49,341 bases of DNA from a virus, in IMG/VR virus record IMGVR_UViG_3300010885_059862, positions 1 to 49,341 of that record; one strand, 5' to 3'. The notes below the pieces were generated by a model. The model was not told the DNA's origin and ran no database searches. It saw only the letters and a program-made list of their open reading frames with translations. Below are positions 1-8,347 of the stretch, piece by piece. Position numbers and translations under genes: made by a program. Each line of letters opens with the position of its first letter. The stretch's first letter is position 1.

Positions 1-16
1 AGTAAAAATAAAACAT

Positions 17-340
17 ATGGCAAAGAATAAAATAACAACATGCAGTTACTTCATTAAGAGACTGAGAGATAGTGGATATGTAGCCGATAAGCTTTTTAGC
101 GAATTTGGTTTTCAAGATCCTCGTTCTTGGACTGTTATTGTTGATCCGCAGGTAGCATCTATCTTCATTACTTGTTACAACAATCATAATGATATGGGTG
201 AAGAGTACTTTGAAATGCACGATGGAGGACAGTTTATTCCAGAACGTTTCAAGATCAAGACTAGTTCTATCGAGGTCATTATTGAGTACCTGAATAAGTT
301 TGGTATTACTAATAAGTCTTCGACTTATGCAGGAGCCTGA
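17..340 (+). CDS. hypothetical protein, 107 aa
   Basis: Unknown function. A soluble-looking mixed protein with no membrane segment or recognisable motif. The ATG at 17 follows an A-rich leader without a Shine-Dalgarno sequence, as for most genes here. It is the first complete gene in the window, and its end overlaps the ATG of the next gene at 327, which suggests an operon with possible translational coupling. Confidence 0.7.
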   Translation: MAKNKITTCSYFIKRLRDSGYVADKLFSEFGFQDPRSWTVIVDPQVASIFITCYNNHNDMGEEYFEMHDGGQFIPERFKIKTSSIEVIIEYLNKFGITNKSSTYAGA

Positions 341-728
341 TAAAAAAGGCAAAAAGATAAAAAAGAAGGAACTGTCCTTAGAGATGGTTCCTTCTCTTTC
401 TTCTATCTCGTTAAAAACTAAAGAACCCAAATCTTTAGAAGAAATTAAAAATAATCTTTTTGCAGCAATTAATAATGCTGAATTAGAAAAAGGTTTAGAT
501 AAATGGTCTAAAGAAAAGGATTTTGATACCAAAGTATCTATTAGAGACTTAACAGTTTTAAAAGGTATTATTACCGAATATCTCGATACCTTCATGATAA
601 TGGGATATAACGTAGATGGAGAAAGAGTTGTCATACAGCATTTCAATAGTCATAGAGACAAAGATGCTATAATGGAATTTTTAAAAAATCTTTTTATTCA
701 ACAACAGCAAAATAACTTTTTAGACTAA
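327..728 (+). CDS. hypothetical protein, 133 aa, lysine-rich N-terminus
   Basis: Unknown function. The frame is open from a TTG at 300, but I prefer the ATG at 327, which overlaps the end of the previous gene by 14 bases. The first 15 residues are very basic (many Lys); the rest is mixed charged and helical. The glutamine-rich tail (QQQQNN) is close to the C-terminus. No catalytic motif seen. It lies between two other rightward unknown genes. Confidence 0.65.
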   Translation: MQEPDKKGKKIKKKELSLEMVPSLSSISLKTKEPKSLEEIKNNLFAAINNAELEKGLDKWSKEKDFDTKVSIRDLTVLKGIITEYLDTFMIMGYNVDGERVVIQHFNSHRDKDAIMEFLKNLFIQQQQNNFLD

Positions 729-736
729 TTAAATAT

Positions 737-1486
737 ATGGGTTTATCAACAAGTTGGCCGAGTGTAACCGGAGATCGTCTTAATTTTAATGCAAAGCAGT
801 TTATAAATGATGTAGCCGCTGCTGCTGGTGACGACAATTGGGATGGATGGGTAAGAAACGAAGAAGTTGTTATTCCAGAATACCCTTTAGATCCTTCTTT
901 ATTTGCTAATAGTGGCGATCAAAGACATTCTTTAGGTAAAGCATTAAAGAGTGCTTATGATGAATTTTTACCTAGAATTAATGCTTATACAGAAGTTGTA
1001 GAAGCTGGGGGTTGTCAAATAATAAATGAATATATTTGTGATTCTGATGGCAATCCTATTATTAAAGCTTCGCCCAATTGTATGCAAGTTGCAAATACTG
1101 TAACAGCACAAACAAATAACGGAGCAATAAATGTTAATATCCTTAAGCCACAAGAAGTTGTAGATTTTGTAAATAAAGATTATCAGAATTCTGTGAAATT
1201 ACAAGCTGATAGTTTTATCAATTATATCAAAACAAATTATATAAATCAAAATTGGTTTGTAAAATTATGCGACATGAAAGAAATTAATACCTTTTATGTT
1301 CAAGCCACAGCTGCTAATAAAGACTATGTTTATTTAAAATATTATTACGATCAAAAGGATAATATTGCTAAAGGTTTAAATTTAGAATTAAACGTATTAC
1401 AATTTGATAATGACATTGTATCAAGAGGTGATATGAATAATTTTATGCTTTCTATTAAACAACAACCTTTGATATTTGATGTTTAG
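737..1486 (+). CDS. hypothetical protein, 249 aa, possibly virion-associated
   Basis: Unknown function. Soluble, acidic, rich in Asn and aromatic residues, with no signal peptide or membrane segment. It starts 8 bases after the previous stop behind an AT-only leader. It is convergent with the spike gene, and the two stop codons overlap by four bases (TTAG), leaving no room for a terminator. A structural role is only a guess from its position next to baseplate genes. Confidence 0.65.
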   Translation: MGLSTSWPSVTGDRLNFNAKQFINDVAAAAGDDNWDGWVRNEEVVIPEYPLDPSLFANSGDQRHSLGKALKSAYDEFLPRINAYTEVVEAGGCQIINEYICDSDGNPIIKASPNCMQVANTVTAQTNNGAINVNILKPQEVVDFVNKDYQNSVKLQADSFINYIKTNYINQNWFVKLCDMKEINTFYVQATAANKDYVYLKYYYDQKDNIAKGLNLELNVLQFDNDIVSRGDMNNFMLSIKQQPLIFDV

Positions 1487-3519
1487 TCGGTAACACAGTT
1501 TTCTACAGGAACTCTACCAATAACCTTGCCGGTATTTTTATCAATAATGGCATCTGCGCCATTATCATTAACGACTCTATAAGTTAAGTCTGGTGTAGGA
1601 ATTAATGAACCATCTGGATTTCTTACCGGTGTAGCAGTAACAAAGTTTCCACCATTTAAAGCATCTTCACTATCAATTCCATATTTCTGGTTGCGAACTT
1701 TGGAATACAATCCACCGCCACCGCAACCACCACCTAATGCTCTTGGGTGAGGTGAAGGCCAGCATCCAGAAGTCGGAGCTGGTGTTGGAGCAGGATTTCC
1801 AGCAACTCTTTGTGCTCCAGCTCCTGCTAAAGTTTTGTAATAACTTCCCTTAGGCACTGGTGCTTCGTGGGTATGATCACTAACTGGAAGACCATGAGCG
1901 TGAGTAAAATTAAACATCCACCCCCAGCTAACACCAGGACCAGCAGCATTTGCGCAAAATCCTAAATAAATTCCAGTAGGGATTATTTCTATAGTAAGAG
2001 CTAATAATATTAAATTATATGCTTCTGTGATTATATCTGTTATACCGGATTTAGTCATTATCAGAGTTGGTTGAAAAAGATATTTTGTAACTAAATCTAG
2101 AGAGAAATTTTCACTTTTTAATCCAAGGCCTTCTACTTCCCAGGCTGCACCATGGGTACAGAATTTAGAAGATCCATTTAAAGTAACAGGTGCTGCCATA
2201 GTAGGACAATTAATATAAGGCACTGACAAAGCTCCATCTATAGTTAAAGAACCTAACATAGCAGAGTCTCCATTAACATTAAAAGATCCCCTTACGTAAG
2301 TGTGTTTAGAATCTATACAAACACCAGTATCACCACCTTTATTGTCTGCTGCAATTAAAACATTTCCTCCACCAATAGTTGTAAGATTTTTAGAAGTAAG
2401 CGATACTTCTCCTTCAGATCCATTAATATGCACAGACCCGCCTTTGATAGCTATTTCTCCAAGAGATAATATTTCTGTACCATTATTACCTGATGTAATT
2501 TTTAAATTATTTTGAACCTGTATCATCAAATTTCCGTATGGAGGTTGAGGAGCAGGATGATACATTACTACCTTACAATTGCCTTCTGTAGAGACTCTTA
2601 ATTTGTTTTTAAGAGTTGAAGCAGGCCTTAAATTCATAGGCAAGGAATGGTGGGGTCCGGATTCTACATAAGGTTTAACCGCTGGAGGTTTTGCTGTCGG
2701 ATTACCATAAAAATGAATTTCATTATGAGCATGAATTTGAGCACTAGTCGAAACCGGTTTCATACTAGCTGTTAAAGCATTCATTTTTTCGGATAATTTG
2801 TCCATTTCCTCTTTTACTGCCTTTTCAGATGCTTGAACTTTTAAAGACATTCCTTCTTTTATACCAGCTTCACATCCTGGACCACATCCCTTACCTTCAT
2901 TTAAACCAATATTAGTTTTTACTCCCAATAAAGGTACGTAAACCTTCATGACTATTGTTCGTAATACAGCAAAGGGTCCTTGTAGATAAGGAAAATTATC
3001 TAAAAGTCCTCTTAATTTATCAAAAATAATTGTAAAATTATCACTTTTATCATCTGCTAAATGTTGTTGCGCACAATTAGGACAAACTACTTCTTCACCT
3101 TTTGTATTTTTTATGGCATCTAAAGATTTTTGATGAATTTGTTCCAAATATTCTTGCATTTGGGCCATATTAGCTTTGTCTTCTTCTGTCAATTCACCAT
3201 GATTGCGAACTGTTTCTCCTTTATTATAAAAAGCACTACCACCAGAAGTTGTTTCTTGTTTATTGTGAGCAGTTAAATGTACCTCTTCTCCAGCATTTAA
3301 ACTAAGATTGCCTACAGCATTATAAAAAATATTACCTTGAAACAATTTAATAAAAGTTTTCCAAGCATTACCCCAATAAGAAAAAGATCTGTCTTTCGGT
3401 GTTTGAGATCCATTAGGATCTATTTCTTTATCATCTACAAATTGTATGCCACTATATTTCCCGGATAAATGATGTACTTCGAATTGTTTATTTTTTGTAT
3501 AATCTATAGGCGTAGGCAT
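1483..3519 (-). CDS. baseplate central spike / cell-puncturing needle protein
   Basis: Likely needle at the tip of the contractile tail. About residues 340-470 are a Gly/Asn/Ser-rich run of short repeats (GGSVHING, GGGNVLIAADNKGG, SFNVNGD) as expected for a triple beta-helix. Near residues 535-553 lies a His cluster (HAHG, then DHTHEAP) of the HxH type that binds metal in phage spike tips. Earlier parts hold CPNC (about 146-149) and GCGPGC (about 212-217), possible metal or disulfide sites, and an Ala/Lys/Glu-rich helical stretch. A Gly/Pro/Cys-rich linker and a small C-terminal domain follow. It is 14 bases downstream of the OB-fold hub genes, whose products lack the beta-helix that T4 gp5 carries, so this protein probably supplies it. 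Exact fold unproven. Confidence 0.7.
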   Translation of the reverse strand: MPTPIDYTKNKQFEVHHLSGKYSGIQFVDDKEIDPNGSQTPKDRSFSYWGNAWKTFIKLFQGNIFYNAVGNLSLNAGEEVHLTAHNKQETTSGGSAFYNKGETVRNHGELTEEDKANMAQMQEYLEQIHQKSLDAIKNTKGEEVVCPNCAQQHLADDKSDNFTIIFDKLRGLLDNFPYLQGPFAVLRTIVMKVYVPLLGVKTNIGLNEGKGCGPGCEAGIKEGMSLKVQASEKAVKEEMDKLSEKMNALTASMKPVSTSAQIHAHNEIHFYGNPTAKPPAVKPYVESGPHHSLPMNLRPASTLKNKLRVSTEGNCKVVMYHPAPQPPYGNLMIQVQNNLKITSGNNGTEILSLGEIAIKGGSVHINGSEGEVSLTSKNLTTIGGGNVLIAADNKGGDTGVCIDSKHTYVRGSFNVNGDSAMLGSLTIDGALSVPYINCPTMAAPVTLNGSSKFCTHGAAWEVEGLGLKSENFSLDLVTKYLFQPTLIMTKSGITDIITEAYNLILLALTIEIIPTGIYLGFCANAAGPGVSWGWMFNFTHAHGLPVSDHTHEAPVPKGSYYKTLAGAGAQRVAGNPAPTPAPTSGCWPSPHPRALGGGCGGGGLYSKVRNQKYGIDSEDALNGGNFVTATPVRNPDGSLIPTPDLTYRVVNDNGADAIIDKNTGKVIGRVPVENCVTD

Positions 3520-3533
3520 ATAATATAATATAA

Positions 3534-4775
3534 TTAACCGTGAAGGGCGGATATATCTCCGGGATTGGGAACCTGAGCAAAGTAAACGGGTCTTTGAACA
3601 TCTCCTCCATTAAAAAATACCCAAACTTTAGAACCAGCATTTGGTATAGAAAAGGTCCCCACTGGAGATCCTGGCAACCCTACATTACTAGGCACACACC
3701 CAACTGCAGCTGATCTATCTGTATATACTACATTTTTAGCACCATTTAATGATGCAGCCTGAGTTAAAGAAGTTTTATTCAATAAATCATTTGAATTACT
3801 ACCGTTAGCCACTGCTACATCATTTGCTGCTTTATTCCAACCATAAGCTGCTATACCACTATTGCCAATAGTCCAGCCACCGTTTTTAGCACCTGCCACC
3901 ACTGCAAAATCTCTAGCTCTTTGTGTAAATGCTGCAGCTTGGGCATTAGGATCATAAATGTTATCACTTGTTAATCCATTTTCTCCTACAGTCATTTGAA
4001 ATATACCCTCAGACCAATGTACCGGTCCATTATTTTTATAACCTTCGTTATATGTTACATTAACTGGTATATAACCATTTACCGAAGAGTATGTACCGCC
4101 TCCCTTGCCCCCTCCGAGACCGACGTTTTCATGTAATGCTATAGCATCCATATAATTTGCCCATTGTTCAGCAGTCGTAGTAGTGCCTGGTGTAAAATAA
4201 CTAGAATCTGTTGGAGCGGATAAACCAGCAAGACCACCACTTTGAGCCGCAGCTAAATTTATATTGTGCAACTCTTGAGCAGATATAAATTGTAATGTGT
4301 TGCCTTTTGTTGCAAGTCTGCCTTGCTTGTCATAAGCAGATTCTTTATTCCAAGCAGAAGAAATACCAAGATCATTTGCTGTAGGATATGATTTATTAGC
4401 ATTATCTGGCTTAACTGCATTAGTATTCATGTCAAGAGTTGCTGTAGGTAAAGAAGGAACTGCATTACCGTTGCTTTGAAAAGTAGAACCACTATTAACA
4501 GCAGTTTTTCCAGTAGCAGAATTAAAAGTACCACTAGAACCTCCAAATACAGGAGCAGCACATTCAGCCCAAGGCAATGTCGTTTGTAATATCTCTAATA
4601 CAGACTTATCTAAATCTTCTACACCTTTAAATTTTACATTTTTTAATTTTCGATTTAAAGGTTCATAAAGAGTATTAGACAAATAAGGTATCCAAACTTG
4701 CAATCTATTTCTACCTTCTGGGTCTGGAGAACTACTAACTACTAAACCTAAATGTATATCGTAATCTGGTTCCAT
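3534..4775 (-). CDS. baseplate hub OB-fold protein with transglycosylase-like lysozyme domain
   Basis: Functional counterpart of T4 gp5. Residues 1-85 (IHLGLVVSSSPDPEGRNRLQ to LPWAECAAP) and about 340-413 (VGTFSIPNAGSKVWVFF, then RPVYFAQ) look like the two halves of one OB fold. Between them is a muralytic insert with ALHENVG and, some 40 residues on, EGIFQMT, a pattern like SLT-type transglycosylases (catalytic Glu followed by a GxFQ-type motif). Glu216 is the candidate catalytic residue. The adjacent upstream gene has nearly the same OB halves but a different insert. The enzyme would locally open peptidoglycan during tail contraction. Stop lies 14 bases from the spike gene. Domain class is from motifs only. 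Confidence 0.75.
   Translation of the reverse strand: MEPDYDIHLGLVVSSSPDPEGRNRLQVWIPYLSNTLYEPLNRKLKNVKFKGVEDLDKSVLEILQTTLPWAECAAPVFGGSSGTFNSATGKTAVNSGSTFQSNGNAVPSLPTATLDMNTNAVKPDNANKSYPTANDLGISSAWNKESAYDKQGRLATKGNTLQFISAQELHNINLAAAQSGGLAGLSAPTDSSYFTPGTTTTAEQWANYMDAIALHENVGLGGGKGGGTYSSVNGYIPVNVTYNEGYKNNGPVHWSEGIFQMTVGENGLTSDNIYDPNAQAAAFTQRARDFAVVAGAKNGGWTIGNSGIAAYGWNKAANDVAVANGSNSNDLLNKTSLTQAASLNGAKNVVYTDRSAAVGCVPSNVGLPGSPVGTFSIPNAGSKVWVFFNGGDVQRPVYFAQVPNPGDISALHG
3551..3744. repeat. direct repeat A, copy 1 (3' OB half of hub gene)
   Basis: Nearly identical over long stretches to 4795-4990. The best part covers codons for the C-terminal OB half, from just inside the stop codon to the end of the muralytic insert. 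Similarity stops abruptly at the insert boundary. Confidence 0.9.
4430..4775. repeat. direct repeat B, copy 1 (5' OB half of hub gene)
   Basis: Closely similar to 5625-5976. It encodes the N-terminal OB half and a Ser/Thr/Asn-rich linker. With repeat A it frames the unrelated insert, showing gene duplication plus domain replacement. Confidence 0.9.
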
Positions 4776-4776
4776 T

Positions 4777-5976
4777 TTAGCTTCCTGCTAATGCTTTTAC
4801 ATCTCCAGGATTTGGTGACTGAGCAAAGTAAACTGGTCTTTGAACATCACCACCCATAAAAAATACCCAAACCTTTGTACCAGCATTTGGTATAGAAAAG
4901 GTCCCCACTGGAGATCCCGGCAAACCCACATTACTAGGTACACACCCAACTGCGGCTGATCTATCCGTATATACTACATTTTTAGCACCAGAATTTGCTT
5001 TATCATCTACAACCGGAAAAGCAGATGCCATCTTACCATCATAAGGAGCTAATGTAGGCCAATTTTTTGCTATTATAGATTTACCATAATCTGTCGGTGT
5101 AACTACTGCAACGGAATCATACCTCGGATTGTTCAAAGATCCTTCTGGATTATCTGCAGTGTTGTCACTAGACCAATATCCATTACCAGCATAAGTCAAA
5201 GTATGTCCCACATAAGGTTCTCCAGTTTTTGGATCTATACCTGGTTGATGAAAACATAGCACAGTACCGGGTGTAGCGTTATTAATTAGTTTTAAATTTT
5301 CAGAACTTGCTCCAGTGCGAGAAAATTCAACTGGTTTATTCCAAACTTGTTGATTATCAATTTTAATATTTGAATATAATCCTCGTGAATCCCACGCATT
5401 TGCTCCTAATTGACTATCAATTTTATTACCTAAAGTATCCCCTCCCATTAAAGCTGATGCAACAGCAGAAGCACCAGCTTCACACCAATGACCAAAAACA
5501 CCATTTGCCCAACCATTTTTTGGTTGTCTATTAAATCCACCAGCTATTCCTAACACACCCCTATAAAGTTGAGAGGCCCCTACATTTCCAGACTCTACTG
5601 GTTTCATACCAGATGAAGTCATATTAAGAGTTGTAGTAGGTAAAAAAGGAGCTGCATTACCATTACTTTGAAAGGTTGATCCGCTATTGACAGCAGTTTG
5701 ACCTGTAGCAGAATTAAAAGCACCACTAGAACCTCCAAACAACGGAGCACCGCATTCTGCCCAAGGCAATGTTGTTTGTAATATCTCTAATATAGATAAG
5801 TCTATTTTATTTAAATCTTCCGGACTCTTGAAGCTTACATTTTTTAATTTTTGATTTAAAGGTTCATAAAGTGTGTTAGACAAATGAGGAACCCAAACCT
5901 GAATACGATTTCTGCTCTCTGGATCAGGAGAACTACTAACTACTAAGCCTAAATGTATACCTTTAATTGGCTCCAT
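4777..5976 (-). CDS. baseplate hub OB-fold protein with CHAP/NlpC-like cysteine peptidase domain
   Basis: Tandem paralogue of the downstream lysozyme-bearing hub gene, separated by one base. The N-terminal about 120 residues and C-terminal about 75 residues are almost the same as in the paralogue (OB-fold halves). The insert differs: HWCEAGASAVASALMGG has a candidate nucleophile Cys165 at the start of a helix, and YVGHTLTYAGNGYWSSDN has candidate His258 followed by polar residues, as in CHAP or NlpC/P60 amidases and endopeptidases. It probably cuts the peptide part of the cell wall while the paralogue cuts glycan. Whether both sit in one virion is unknown. Confidence 0.7.
   Translation of the reverse strand: MEPIKGIHLGLVVSSSPDPESRNRIQVWVPHLSNTLYEPLNQKLKNVSFKSPEDLNKIDLSILEILQTTLPWAECGAPLFGGSSGAFNSATGQTAVNSGSTFQSNGNAAPFLPTTTLNMTSSGMKPVESGNVGASQLYRGVLGIAGGFNRQPKNGWANGVFGHWCEAGASAVASALMGGDTLGNKIDSQLGANAWDSRGLYSNIKIDNQQVWNKPVEFSRTGASSENLKLINNATPGTVLCFHQPGIDPKTGEPYVGHTLTYAGNGYWSSDNTADNPEGSLNNPRYDSVAVVTPTDYGKSIIAKNWPTLAPYDGKMASAFPVVDDKANSGAKNVVYTDRSAAVGCVPSNVGLPGSPVGTFSIPNAGTKVWVFFMGGDVQRPVYFAQSPNPGDVKALAGS
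4795..4990. repeat. direct repeat A, copy 2
   Basis: Partner of 3551-3744; encodes the C-terminal OB half of the peptidase-bearing hub protein. Differences are scattered and mostly at third codon positions. Confidence 0.9.
5625..5976. repeat. direct repeat B, copy 2
   Basis: Partner of 4430-4775; encodes the N-terminal OB half and linker of the peptidase-bearing hub protein. It has a three-residue insertion after EDLNK relative to copy 1. Confidence 0.9.
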
Positions 5977-5981
5977 CTTTA

Positions 5982-7427
5982 TTAAGCATTAGGATTTGCT
6001 ACCACCGGAGTAGGAGTCACTGGAGCGACTTGTTCTGGTGCTGCACCTGGATTAAAAAAATTCCCTACAGAATTTGCAATATTACCTGGTATAGCAGTTA
6101 TATCAGATACTGCAGGCCCGACAGCTCCTGGTATAGCTTCTACATTAGTTTTAAAATCTGCCAAATTAGTTTTAGCTTTATTAAAATAAGGATTAGAATT
6201 AACATCCAAGAAACTAAATGGATTATCTGGATCTATATATCCAGGATTTGGTATAACATTACCATAAGCAAGATTACCAAAACCATTAGTTCCTGTATTC
6301 CCAGTTCTATACCATTGGCTACTATTTCCAGCAACGCCTTGAGAAAGAGCTATAGGAGCCAACGGACCTAATTGGCTTTCTAATCCATAATGCAAAAGAA
6401 TAGCATTAGCTATTTGAATTGCTTTAATACCAGCTCCTTTAGAAAATCCAAAATTAGTAATCAAATGACCTAAGAATGCCTCTGGATCACTATCTAATTG
6501 ATTTAAAGCTGAGAATACGTTATTAACACCTGGTATTAATCCTGCTAAAGAAATTGGATTATAAGCATAATTAAGTCCTTGAGCAGCATAGTTAACAACT
6601 GTTTGAATAGAATTTAAAGTATTAAACATCGAATCTCCAGCACCGAAAAGTTGAGAAAAAAATCCAACATCATCTAATAAACTTTGAAAAGCTCCTAATA
6701 CCGCACAAATTAAATCTAAAGGTATGCCAAGATTTTGTGTTATAAAATCATAAATGAATTGATTAAGACTATTTAAAAGACTGTTTATCAATCTAGCAAA
6801 TCTTTGCATCATGATAAGAGCGCCGTGATATATGTTATACAAAGACTGGATAAAATTTTGCACAGCTCCTTGAACTTTATAAAGAAATGTTTGTAATCCA
6901 CCAAAGGCTGCTGGTGGTAGAGAAAGATAAGATCTTGTACGAATGATGTTACAAAAATTTTCTATACTATCAACCATACCAGGATGAATATCATTTAAAA
7001 GACCTGCTATTAGTCCGTGGGTATTTTGTGGTGGTCCTGTTATAGGATTTTGAAACATATTAGATGTTAATAAAGCATCTATACCCAATAAACCTCCAGT
7101 AACTAATTCACCTTTTTGACCAGCTGGTGTTTGTTTCTGTAAGGTTTCTAATAAATGATTTTCTTTACACCATTTTACAAAATTAACATAGGTCCCTCTC
7201 GGACCTCCTGAGATAGGATAAGGATCGCCTTGATCAATTGCCCATACATGACCTAAAGAATTTTTGCCGTTTACCAACATATCCAGTCTTGCAGCATATT
7301 GATTACCATCTCCATTAGCCTTAAAAGTATCTAAAACAATTCCCTCTCCAGATGGTTTTAATCCGCTAGCTGTTTCCAATTGCTTTAAAGCGTTTTTATC
7401 TGTAATAGTTGATTGATTAGTCGCCAT
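5982..7427 (-). CDS. unknown protein of the baseplate cluster, 481 aa
   Basis: No family recognised. The N-terminal 130 residues are soluble and mixed. Residues 130-350 are long amphipathic or hydrophobic helices rich in Leu, Ile, Phe and Asn. The C-terminal 60 residues are Pro/Ala/Val-rich, probably disordered. It lies directly upstream of the two hub genes (5-base gap) and shares their strand, so a baseplate or tail-tip assembly role is likely. It could also be a protein delivered through the tail. The ATG at 7427 follows an AT-only leader with TATAAT nine bases upstream of the start codon. Confidence 0.65.
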   Translation of the reverse strand: MATNQSTITDKNALKQLETASGLKPSGEGIVLDTFKANGDGNQYAARLDMLVNGKNSLGHVWAIDQGDPYPISGGPRGTYVNFVKWCKENHLLETLQKQTPAGQKGELVTGGLLGIDALLTSNMFQNPITGPPQNTHGLIAGLLNDIHPGMVDSIENFCNIIRTRSYLSLPPAAFGGLQTFLYKVQGAVQNFIQSLYNIYHGALIMMQRFARLINSLLNSLNQFIYDFITQNLGIPLDLICAVLGAFQSLLDDVGFFSQLFGAGDSMFNTLNSIQTVVNYAAQGLNYAYNPISLAGLIPGVNNVFSALNQLDSDPEAFLGHLITNFGFSKGAGIKAIQIANAILLHYGLESQLGPLAPIALSQGVAGNSSQWYRTGNTGTNGFGNLAYGNVIPNPGYIDPDNPFSFLDVNSNPYFNKAKTNLADFKTNVEAIPGAVGPAVSDITAIPGNIANSVGNFFNPGAAPEQVAPVTPTPVVANPNA

Positions 7428-7451
7428 AATTAATATATTATATAAAAACTT

Positions 7452-8081
7452 ATGGCAAATAGCTTATTTTACCCTCCGATTGGTTTGTCTGGGTATGCAA
7501 GAGCAGGCAAAGATTCTTTATGCATTGCTTTGGTAGAAGCTTTTAAAGAAAGATATAATTTAGAAGCTAAAAGATTTTCTATAGCAGGTGATTGTATAAG
7601 AAAAGATTTAGAAAAATTAATATTTGATAAAACAAATTTATCAGTTTATACCAACAAAGATAAAGAGAAAACCATGCTTAGGCCTATGTTTGTTGAATAT
7701 GGCAGGTTGATGAGAAACACCACAAAAGGACGCTATTTTATAGAGAAATTAAGCGCAGATAAAACATTTAGAAAGAATAATATATCTATAATAACAGACA
7801 TAAGATACATAGAATATCCCAAGGATGAAGTGTGGTGGTTAAAAGATGAAATTAAAGGAACTCTTTTTTATATAGAAAGGGAAGGTTTAGAACCTGCTAA
7901 TAATTTTGAGCTTACTAATAATAAAATTATTAAATCTTTAGCAGACCAAATAATTCCCACCTCAGACTATAAAGACCTGAGAGTCTATAAAAAAGAAATC
8001 AAAAAGATAGCTTTAAATTTAGTAGATATTTATGTTACCACTTACCTACCGGACATCTCTCCGCTCTCAAGTAAGTCTTAA
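7452..8081 (+). CDS. deoxynucleoside monophosphate kinase
   Basis: P-loop kinase that would phosphorylate dNMPs to dNDPs in the cytoplasm, like T4 gp1. The P-loop GYARAGKDS (residues 14-22) has Asp in place of the usual Ser/Thr after GK, as is common in phage dNMP kinases. YGRLMRNT and ITDIRYIEYP fit the nucleotide-binding part and the strand carrying the acidic residue of the family. Length of 209 aa is near that of T4 gp1. It is a lone rightward gene in the leftward tail cluster, divergent from the 481-aa gene. Its 3' end overlaps the convergent zinc-protein gene by 47 bases. Confidence 0.75.
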   Translation: MANSLFYPPIGLSGYARAGKDSLCIALVEAFKERYNLEAKRFSIAGDCIRKDLEKLIFDKTNLSVYTNKDKEKTMLRPMFVEYGRLMRNTTKGRYFIEKLSADKTFRKNNISIITDIRYIEYPKDEVWWLKDEIKGTLFYIEREGLEPANNFELTNNKIIKSLADQIIPTSDYKDLRVYKKEIKKIALNLVDIYVTTYLPDISPLSSKS

Positions 8082-8346
8082 CAGCCATATTACATCCACA
8101 TTTACCACATCTTTCTTGTAAAAGATTAAAGAAATCACATTTTTTACAAATGTTTAATCTTTTTTGAGCTTCATCTTGTTCCACTCTTAAACTATTTCCT
8201 TGAGCTACACTTATAACGTTATTAATAATGCTACTACCCAAATTTTTAGCCATTTGAATCGGTGGTGGATAATGAACATTGTTAGAAGAAACAGTATTCC
8301 TACTTTGAGCTTCTTGTAACTTGATTTTAAGTTGCTCTTTGTTCAT
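8035..8346 (-). CDS. small zinc-binding protein, 103 aa
   Basis: The C-terminal half holds CKKC, CGKCGC and a final CPVGKW, a six-cysteine pattern that probably binds zinc. The N-terminal half is Gln/Asn-rich and looks flexible. Similar short proteins with a CGC..K..CP.GKW ending are common near structural genes of large phages, but the role is unknown to me. It starts one base after the hub gene stop and ends inside the 3' end of the dNMP kinase on the other strand. Confidence 0.65.
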   Translation of the reverse strand: MNKEQLKIKLQEAQSRNTVSSNNVHYPPPIQMAKNLGSSIINNVISVAQGNSLRVEQDEAQKRLNICKKCDFFNLLQERCGKCGCNMAVKTYLRAERCPVGKW

Positions 8347-8347
8347 A

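Noticed and set aside
5967-6371. Rightward open frame opposite the 481-aa gene
   Set aside because: It is an antisense shadow: Ser/Ile/Tyr-rich nonsense-like composition and no start context; the leftward gene explains the region.
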